Source of the DNA: Sphingorhabdus wooponensis
GTDB taxonomy: Bacteria; Pseudomonadota; Alphaproteobacteria; Sphingomonadales; Sphingomonadaceae
Length of the DNA stretch: 64,000 bases
Direction of reading: 5' to 3'
Assembly: GCF_003933235.1 (NCBI RefSeq)
Contig: NZ_RWJI01000001.1
Location: 502,001-566,000, forward strand
Shown here: positions 36,901 through 43,800 of the stretch, one piece after another
Numbering within the stretch: the stretch's first letter is position 1
Layout: every line of letters begins with the position of its first letter
Position numbers and translations under genes: made by a program
The notes under the pieces: model-generated
What the model saw: only the letters and a program-made list of their open reading frames with translations
Told to the model about the DNA's origin: nothing
The model's database searches: none

Positions 36901-37742
36901 GGGATACGGCGAACAATATTGCCTCGTCTACAGCCAATGTTCAAGTTGCGACAACACCGCATATCGCATTGACCAAGGGTGCAGAGCTAATCGTTACGAA
37001 GGATATGTTCGCTTTATCCGCAAATGCAACCAGCCCGAGTTCTACGAGCATCTCTATTTCCGATTTGGCAAATGGTGAGTTCCGCAAGGGCGGATTTGCC
37101 GTTTCTCAATTCACACTAAAAGATGTTGAAGATGGGCTGATAACATTTGTTCATGATAATTCTGTCAATGCGCCGACTTTCAGCGTTGCGGTGAGTGACG
37201 GGACAATCTCTTCAGCGGCGAAAGCGGCGCAGATTTTCTTTGTGCCGACGAGCCTTGCTGGTCTTGATGACATATTAACGGGCACAAATGGATCCGATCT
37301 TATGATTGGCGGAGATGGCAACGATACTATCCGCGGCGGGCAAAGTAATGATGTCCTTTATGGCCATGGCAGTGGACTTGCTCAGGGCCTTGATAATGAC
37401 ATTTTTGTTTGGGGCGCGGGCGATGCTGGCCTTGGTGCTAGCGATGTGATCCGCGACTTTACCGCATGGAATGGGTCCAGCGGTGACAGACTGGATCTCT
37501 CTGCTTTGCTGGTGGGATATCAAGCGGGTACATCTGACATAACCCAATGGATTTCTATTCAGAACAGCATCACTCTGCCCGGGGCAACGGGCTGGGATGC
37601 CGGAAAAACGGGTGCACTTTTAACCATCGATATTGATGGAGCGGGGGCAGGGACTGTCACGCAGACCATTTTCTTGGAAAATGCTTCACTGACAACAATA
37701 AATCCCAATCAGCTCATCTCTACTGGTGTAATTTTAGCTTAA
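30954..37742 (+). CDS. Giant Ig-repeat surface adhesin 1 (type I secreted)
   Basis: 2262 aa. Basic N-terminal stretch (KGKRRGKKAAAAS, about 53-65), then a Gly-rich hydrophobic segment (about 93-113). About 17 Ig-like units of roughly 95 aa follow, mostly of the type VNAAEKAAGVTISGT...GTWSVQF...VPADG...AGNVS. Three others have the form WEYSTNGGTSWQAGSGTSF. A non-Ig block (about 320-550) is shared with adhesin 2. The C-terminus has a CSPG/cadherin-like unit (FVHDNSVNAPTFSVAVSDG), an RTX-type segment (GGDGNDTIRGGQSNDVLYG) and a hydrophobic secretion tail. Probable BapA-like biofilm or surface adhesin. No clear LapG-type cleavage site was found. Confidence 0.9.
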   Translation: MTDIKKQNPISDQDGRMASSHSNAVQDYAPTAQIPVQAAGTFVDPLAVGKPVKGKRRGKKAAAASQELAFVDGQEQSANGKGEEKASGGGGSGNLLYVVGGLAVVGAGVALAGGSGSSPAPEAPKDTTAPSAPSASVATDTGSSSSDRVTSNGRIDVGGLEAGATWEYSTNGGTSWQAGSGTSFTLTAGSYADGAVLVRQKDAAGNVSPNGKPAGAVTVDSTAPSAAVIAQIAGDGTVNAAEKAAGVTISGTGEARSSVSVVWGTVTKTATVSDAGTWSVQFAPADVPADGTTQVRVSLTDLAGNVSDSAQQAVTIDTRILVQGNIVAGPLVAGHGLTISLYSSDGTLLQSGVTVANDGSFSARVAAKLGDVLIAKVADSGTGADYADEATGGAKDLNAALFSAVVVSDLSAPVQAQVNPVTTLAAIKAGLSVDGGGTVRDAAAVRDANVLVAKALGLDDVNLVPVATNSGNYVPSDGLSAGEKLGAVLAALSGLDATNAGNTQTSLTFLAAQIGVSGQPITEDGLAALLNGAAAASLRTDGKLEAVVSNLFASTQQSASVSISAIATDNVISASELSGLVLTGTVASGATAVALNVGSWSVNAEVSGGTWSYTLSASDASALGADGAKILVATATLANGQSVTSSRAILLDTASPVASIDMISGNDVINAAEKLSGVVIAGTAEAKSSILLTWAGEEFSTQAGIDGRWEVTVPSSRVPSDGNRSVSVVATDVNGNVGQAVTRNVSVDTAPPTKPAINVLSQDDLLGAAEVTSGIVVTGVADPGVKVLLSWGGNIQYSAFANDLGEWTISIPASGIPAPGMRSMAVQAEDSAGNLSDSATRNVTLYEALTAPVILSVTGDDVVNVADSANGIALKGLAPADGLVRVEWGSTTITVKADALGNWVAQFGLADLPVDGNTMITATIVDALGTEFGSSSRTVAIDTTNPAGVLINAIAQNDIVNAVEKLAGVDVSGTAETNAKVDVIWGSITKSINASSTGAWSVRFAVGDVPVDGSTTVQATATDAAGNISQISSRSVTIDSGVPVTPNVSLAVDTGQSSLDQITRNSNFRVLGVEDGASWSYSFDGGQNWEAGNGTTFLLADGSYEAGQIRVRQTDAAGNESPAYLNASKITIDTGADELTIDQVTGDDIVSLAEKAASIIVTGTFEPGSSVVVTWGSVVKNALPVDAEGKWSVTFLPSEVPADGNRLISASATDIAGNSTSVSPMAIIIDTVAPNALGVQLASDTGSLSNDGITKDGTIDISNLEINGDWDYSTNAGVTWSSGSETSFELGQGVYEANTVVVRQKDAAGNIGASTAITRKLMVDTSAVGLVISQVASDGVVNIDEKASGVTISGFAEAGASVLVTWAGVDKQVTAGQDGSWSVNYLSSQVPVDGQYDIQAVQTDVAGNVSDGVIRPVTVNTARPAVPQIAAVSTNDIVNGAEKQAGILVSGTAVANGRVAVQWGATSKTIDADSNGNWSVLFSASDIPADGSTAISATVTNSIGNTSNASVARTVLVDTIVAAPSVATVSDDGRVNAAEKTSGVTVTGLAEGNAEVVVRWGTAVKTVSANQAGQWTANFSATDIPADGNISISVSQTDAVGNPSNVVSVPVMIDTRAPNLPSISAIAGDDIITSAEKIAGVQVSGRAEANSNVTATFDGLSQTVSADDLGNWSTTFVSANVPADGDQLVTVTAKDSAGNISADASRWITVATAQTTAPVIAVIAGDNIVGASEKAAGVRVSGVATANSTVTVAWGTATKTVFANGQGSWTASFASADIPADGAYTVTATVNGISGSRQVSVDATPPAAPALVTAAAAQNAAVATGESGAVTVSAEAGSSVQVLFTSSAGSVSKLLTATGATQAVVLTAGDLTTLGNGMVNVSATATGAVSGVSQSSTASFVIDTVAPTAAQLGVVATDQAVDILEQAQGVSFAGMVEANAQVVVQWGTASKSVTASSQGAWSVLFATADVPADGVQPATITVRDTANNIASSTANVQVATTPHIALTKGAELIVTKDMFALSANATSPSSTSISISDLANGEFRKGGFAVSQFTLKDVEDGLITFVHDNSVNAPTFSVAVSDGTISSAAKAAQIFFVPTSLAGLDDILTGTNGSDLMIGGDGNDTIRGGQSNDVLYGHGSGLAQGLDNDIFVWGAGDAGLGASDVIRDFTAWNGSSGDRLDLSALLVGYQAGTSDITQWISIQNSITLPGATGWDAGKTGALLTIDIDGAGAGTVTQTIFLENASLTTINPNQLISTGVILA
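31911..32930 (+). repeat. Module duplicated in both adhesins, copy 1
   Basis: Codes for a block of about 340 residues: GNIVAGPLVAGHGLTISLYS, GADYADEATGGAKDLNAALF, NPVTTLAAIKAGLS, SAGEKLGAVLAALSGLD, followed by an aberrant Ig unit (SALGADGAKILVATA). Copy 2 in adhesin 2 has the same order and similar sequence. The two genes therefore share ancestry in their N-terminal thirds. Confidence 0.85.
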
Positions 37743-37859
37743 AATATTTTTGGGTGCCGCTTCGACGGTAATATTAACAGCCGACTAAAAAAATATAAAA
37801 TTATAAAATGTTTGAGATTTTTTAAATAAAAATATTAAATATTAACTTGGGAATTTAAC
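37743..37859 (+). promoter_or_regulatory. AT-rich gap before adhesin 2, possible own promoter
   Basis: 117 nt between the two giant genes, made almost entirely of A/T from about 37785 on (runs such as AAAAAAATATAAAATT and TTTTTTAAATAAAAAT). It contrasts with the short or overlapping junctions elsewhere in the operon, so a promoter or silencer site for the second adhesin is plausible. A weak Shine-Dalgarno GGGAA lies near 37850. No terminator hairpin was recognised. Confidence 0.4.
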
Positions 37860-40800
37860 ATGGCGCAAGATTTAAATGGACCTATTGTAGGTCCTGCAAA
37901 GAATGTTGTTAAAGTAAATATTTTGAGAACGAATGTAAAGCAAACTAAAGTCATTGATACTGACCTTGTTTTCGTTCTTGAGGATGGTCGAACCGTTTTC
38001 ATCCGGGACGGCGCGGTTCAGTCTCTTCTGGATAATGGCTTTTCCGTTGAATTTAGCGATGGCGCCCAAGCTACGGGGCAAGAGTTGCTGCAATCCGCAG
38101 GCGCAGCGGAGATTTCCTCCGTGGCTTTGACCGGTCCTCAGGCATCATCCAATGATGCTGTTATAGTTGCGCAAGCACCGCAGGCCGTGGGGACGTCACC
38201 TGTTGCGCAGCCGTCCTCAGGCGGAGGCTTAAGGACTTGGCTAGCCATTGGTACGCCATTGGTCGGTGGCGTATTGGGCGGCGTACTTGGCGGCGGCGGA
38301 GGCAGCACGGCGACCGCGACGACGGACACAGGCACGACTGCGAACGTCAAACCAGCAACGCCCGTAATAAATGTTATAGCCAATGATGATAAGGTTAATG
38401 CGACCGAGAAGGCCGGTGGCGTGTCGGTGACGGGTACTTCGGAGGCCAGTGCAAGTGTAACGGTCAATTGGGGTAGTACGACGAAAACTGTTACGGCGGA
38501 CAGCACAGGCCGTTGGTCGGCCAGCTTTGCAAGCACAGAAGTGCCTGCAGACGCCGCAGGAACAACGGTCAGTGCCACTCTTAAGTCTGCGGCCGGCATT
38601 TCAAGCGATCCCGCAACAAAAACGGTTCAAATTGATACAACACCGCCAGCGGCGCCTGTAATTGCGGCAGTTACTGGAGATGGCATTGTTGGGCCAATGG
38701 AAAAGGCATCGGCGACGGGTGTCGACATTAATGGGACAGCAGAGCCTGGCAGCGCTGTTTCCGTAAGTTTCGGAGAAATTAGTAAAACTGTTGTTGCTGA
38801 TCTAGGTGGCAATTGGTCTGTCAATTACAAGTCGTCGGAAATTCCGAATCCTGGTGCCTATGCAGTTACTGCAACCGCACGCGACGCGAATGGCAACACC
38901 TCAACAGCGCCAGCTACGAGCCAAGTAACGGTCAGTGCTGCGGTGAATCTGACAGGTCAGATTGTTGCTGGTCCAGTGATTGTGGGCAATGGCCTATCGG
39001 TAGAAATTTATCTTGCTAACGGAACGCTCCTCGCTTCCGGGGTTCGGGTCAATGCGGATGGTACTTTTACTGCCACAAATTTGCCTGTCGGCCCAGGGGA
39101 CGTCATTTTTGCAAAGGTTGTAGATAGCACAACCGGCGCAGATTATATGGATGAGGCGACGGGTGTCGCAGTGGATCTCAATACCGTTCTGCTTGCCGCA
39201 AAGGTAGTGGATAGCACATCGGTTACGATGCACATCAATCCGCTGACAACCATCGCTGCAATCAAGGCTGGGTTGGCTGCAGACGGCACTGGTACAGTTG
39301 CGAACGCAACGGCGGCAACAAATGCTAATACTGCTACGGCCCAAGCTTTTGGTCTTTCCGGAATTGATATCACGACAACGTCCGTTGTCGCGACCAATTC
39401 GGGTGGATTTACCTCTGCCGATGGTTTGTCATCAGGCGAAAAAATTGGTGCAGTCTTGGCAGCTTTGTCTGGTTTGGACAGTCTCAACGGCGGGAATAGC
39501 CAAACGACAGTGAGTGCCATCAGTCAGTTGCTCAATGTCGAGGGCAACAAAGGCCAGTTAACCGATCAAGGTCAGCTGGCGTTGATGCGCGGTGCAATCG
39601 CCGCTGAAGATAAGGTGGATGGAGCACTGCAAGGCATCATCTCTGATGGCGTTGCCGCGTCGGCCCCGACCGCCACTCAGGTGACGATTAATTCAATTGC
39701 TACAGATAATATCATCACCGCGGGCGAGGTGGCTAATCTAACGATTACCGGCACGGTTTCCTCTGGAGCTACGGGCGTTTCTCTTCTGTTCGGTAGCCGG
39801 ACAGCGGCGGCGACGGTAAATGGTTCTGAATGGAGCTATGCCTTAACAGAGGCCGATATAACGGCGCTTGGTGCCGATGGCGCGAAGGTCATTCAAGCGC
39901 AGGCTGCGCTGTCAAATACCGCGCCCGTCACTGCGTCTCGATTGGTGACATTGAAAGTTGCGCCGCCCGCAACTCCGTCTTTGAATGCCGTTTCGGGCGA
40001 CAATGCCATTAACGGTGCGGAAAAAGCGGCTGGGGTTGCCTTTGCCGGCACGGGTGAGGCTGGCAGCACGGTGGTTTTAATATTTGGTGGTGTCACCAAG
40101 ACTGCGTTGGTCGATACCGCAGGCACGTGGACAACCCCGTTTTTGGCCTCGGAAATTCCGGCGGATGGCAGTGCAACGGTATCGGTGTCGGCAAGGGATG
40201 CATTCGGCAACTCCAGCGGTACGGTGACACGGCCCATTACGATTGACACCGTTGCCCCTGGCCTGCCGACAATTCGGTCGGTGACGGGCGATGACCTCAT
40301 CGGCCCGACGGAAAAATTGGGTGGTGTCCAAATTCTGGGTACGGCCGATGCGCTGGCCAATATTCGCCTGACATTTGGCAATTTGGTGCGCACGACGACA
40401 GCAGATGCATCAGGCAATTGGAGTGTGAACCTTTTAAGCTCACAAGTGCCAGAGGATGGAGAATATGCCGTTGCGGTCACACAATCTGATGCCGCTGGTA
40501 ATAGCAGCTCAGAGGTGACGCGGACGGTGCGTGTCGATGCACAACCGCCAGCCAAGCCCGTCATACTGCCTGTAGCAACGGACAACATCATAAATGCGGC
40601 TGAAAAGCTGAATGGCGTTTCTATCCGTGGGACAGCCGAACCGAATGTGTCGCTTGAACTCACTTGGGGAACGATCAGCCGTACCATTAGGGTTGCGGCG
40701 AATGGGACGTGGAGTGCGTCCTTCACAGGCGCACAGATTCCAGCCGACGGCACGGCAAATATCAGCGCGATTGCCACAGATTCCTCTGGCAACGTGAGTG

Positions 40801-43800
40801 AACCAGGTATTCGTACCGTCACCATTGATTCGCTCAGTCAGGATCTGACAATTGCTTCCGTCGCGACGGACAATGTCATCAATGCGGCTGAAAAAGCGGT
40901 GAATGTGACTGTCACTGGCCAAGCCGAACCGGGCGCAAATATCGTGGTAACATTGGGTGGAACCACTCGGAACGCCCTTGCCAACCAAAATGGTACTTGG
41001 GTTGTCAATTTCACGACTGCGGAAATTCCTGCCGACACAGACGTAACCACGGTGACGGCGCAATCAACCGACCAAGCGGGCAATATTAGCGGGCTGGTAG
41101 GGCGCGATATCCGTATTGATACCGCGATACCGAATGCACCCGTCATCAATATTGTGTCCGGCGATGACGCAATTAACGCTGATGAAGCAACATCATCGGT
41201 GGAAGTAACAGGAACTGCAGAAGCATTTGCCTTGGTGACAGTGACTTGGGGAACAGCCTCGCGCACCGCGAACGCGGATGCCGATGGTATTTGGCGGACA
41301 ACCTTTGCGTCATCGCAAATCCCGCCAGAAGGGGCTAGCGTCCTTACAGCGACGGCGCGGGACAGTGCGCTTAACTTTAGTGTGGCGAGAGAACGGCCGA
41401 TTCTCATCGACATCGGCACCGCCCGTCCGGTCATTAACAGCATCGCGGGCAATGATGTTATCAACGCGACCGAGCGCAATAATGGTGTGCTGGTCAGTGG
41501 GACGGCCGAAGCCGGGGCCACGGTCCGTCTTGTCTGGGGCACAGTGGTAAAATCGCCTGTCGCTGGCACCGACGGCACTTGGAGCCAATTGTTCATTGCT
41601 TCTGAAATTCCGCTGTCGGGCAATAGTAGTATTTCCGCATCGCCAACCGACCGATTTGGCAACATCGGTGCGGCCCAGACGCGTAATTTCTCCATCGACA
41701 CCACCGTGTCGCCGGCGGCGTTTAACAATGTCACCGGCGCTGACAATATCGTCAATGCCAGTGAAAAGTCGTTGGGCGTGCAGGTAACAGGCACGGCCGA
41801 AGCGGGCAGTGAAGTTTTGGTGACATGGGGTACAACAGTTAAGTCCATAACCACCGATGCAGCGGGGGTCTGGGCGACCTTCTTCACCGACGCGCAAATC
41901 CCAAGCGACGGCGCAACAACGATTACAGCCGTCGTAACCGATTTGGCGGGCAATGTCAGCGTGCAGAGCGGACAGCCTGTTACCATCGATACGACCGCCC
42001 CCGTGGCGCCTATTGTGACCCTGCCGATTGCGGGTGACAATGTGATCAACAACTCCGAACGCACCGCTGGCGTGGTTGTGTCTGGTACGTCAGAGGCAAA
42101 TGCCGATGTCACGATTGCATGGGGCACAACATCCTCCCAAACCGTGAGAGCTGATAGCTCAGGCGTGTGGTCGGCGACGTTTGCTAGTGCGCAAATCCAT
42201 GCCGTTGGGTCTGCAACAATCAGCGTGACGCAGCGCGATGTTGCCGGCAACACCGGCCCCGCGGCAACAGCGACGGTCGTTGTCAACACGGGGGCGCCTA
42301 ATGCGCCCGTCCTCGATGCTGTGGCTACGAACAACATTGTAAACGCAGTGGAAAAAGCCGCCGGTGTCACGATCAGCGGCACGGCATTGGGCCTATCAAC
42401 GGTGTCCGTAAACTGGGGCATCACAAAGACCGTTATGGCCAATTTGGATGGCAGCTGGTCCGTCAACTTTGCCGCAGGCGAAGTGCCGGCGGATGGATCG
42501 CGCACTGTTGCCGTTTTCCAAACGGATACGCTGGGCAATGTCAGCCCGACCACATCGCGTGCAATTACAGTGGATACGGCACCACCAGCTGTACCCGTGA
42601 TTACCACGCCGATTGCCGGTAATGACATCATTAATGCGACGGAAAAGAACGCAACTGTGACCATTTCGGGAACCGCGCCAAACTCCACAGCGGTGGAAGT
42701 CAGAATGGGCGGCGTCGTCAAACCTGTGACATCCAGTGGCACGGGTACTTGGTCGGTGACCTTTGCCAGTGGCGAAATTCCCGCAGATGCGACAGACGTG
42801 CTGATTGAGGCGCGGACCATTGATACCGCTGGAAACCCAAGTGCTTGGGTCGGAAAGTCCGTCGCTATCGATACGGCCGCACCCGCCACGCCGGTGATTT
42901 CCACCGTCGCGGGGGATGATTTGATCAACGCCACTGAACGCGGTGGTAACATCACCGTCAACGGCACGGCGGAGGCGAATGCTGCGGTTCGCGTTACGTG
43001 GAATGGTTTTGTCAGAAATGTAAACGCCAATAGCTCTGGTATCTGGAGCGCTACCTATGTGAGTTCGGAGCTTCCATCGGACGGCAGTTCCATCATCACG
43101 GCGCGGGCGACCGATTTGGCGGGCAATGCCAATGCGGTAGATGCCACGCGCAGCGTAACCACGTTAACATCGCCCCCCGCGCTGCCTGTTATTAATCAGG
43201 TGGCAACGGATGACAGGATAAACATTGCCGAACGGTCCGCTGGTATCACGGTGACGGGTACGGCGAGCGCCAATGCCAGCGTTGCGGTAACATTTGGCAC
43301 AACAACCCATGTTGTTAATGCAAATGGGTCTGGCGTCTGGTCGGCTGATTTCACAACATCCCAAATCGCGGCGGAAGGGCTGACGCGTCCAATTACGGCG
43401 GTGCAAACCGATGTGAATGGCAATGTCAGCGGCACGCGCACCCGCAATGTCGAAGTGGACCTGACCGCGCCGACCAATTTGGTCATCAACCAAACGGGCG
43501 GAACGGACCTGACCATCAATGCCGCGGAAAAGGCGGCATCGGTTCTGGTGTCGGGTATAACGGATGCGGGCAACAAGGTGTTTGTCAATTGGGGCGGCGT
43601 TGGGAAAGAAGTGACGTCAACCAATGGCACGTGGAGCGTTAATTATGCGGCTGGCGAAGTGCCCGCAGATGCTGCGGTCTCGACCATCCGGGTGACCGCG
43701 CAGGATGAGGCGGGGAACATCAGTTCAGAGGTGACGCAGAACGTCACCATTGACGCGACCGCGCCTGCCGCACCTGTCATCAATATCGTCAGCGATAATG

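Noticed and set aside
40838-43030. 730-codon open frame antisense to adhesin 2
   Set aside because: It mirrors the Ig repeats codon by codon (repetitive Pro/Ser/Ala/Val/Thr text), has no ribosome site and no family resemblance; long antisense frames are expected opposite repetitive GC-biased coding sequence.
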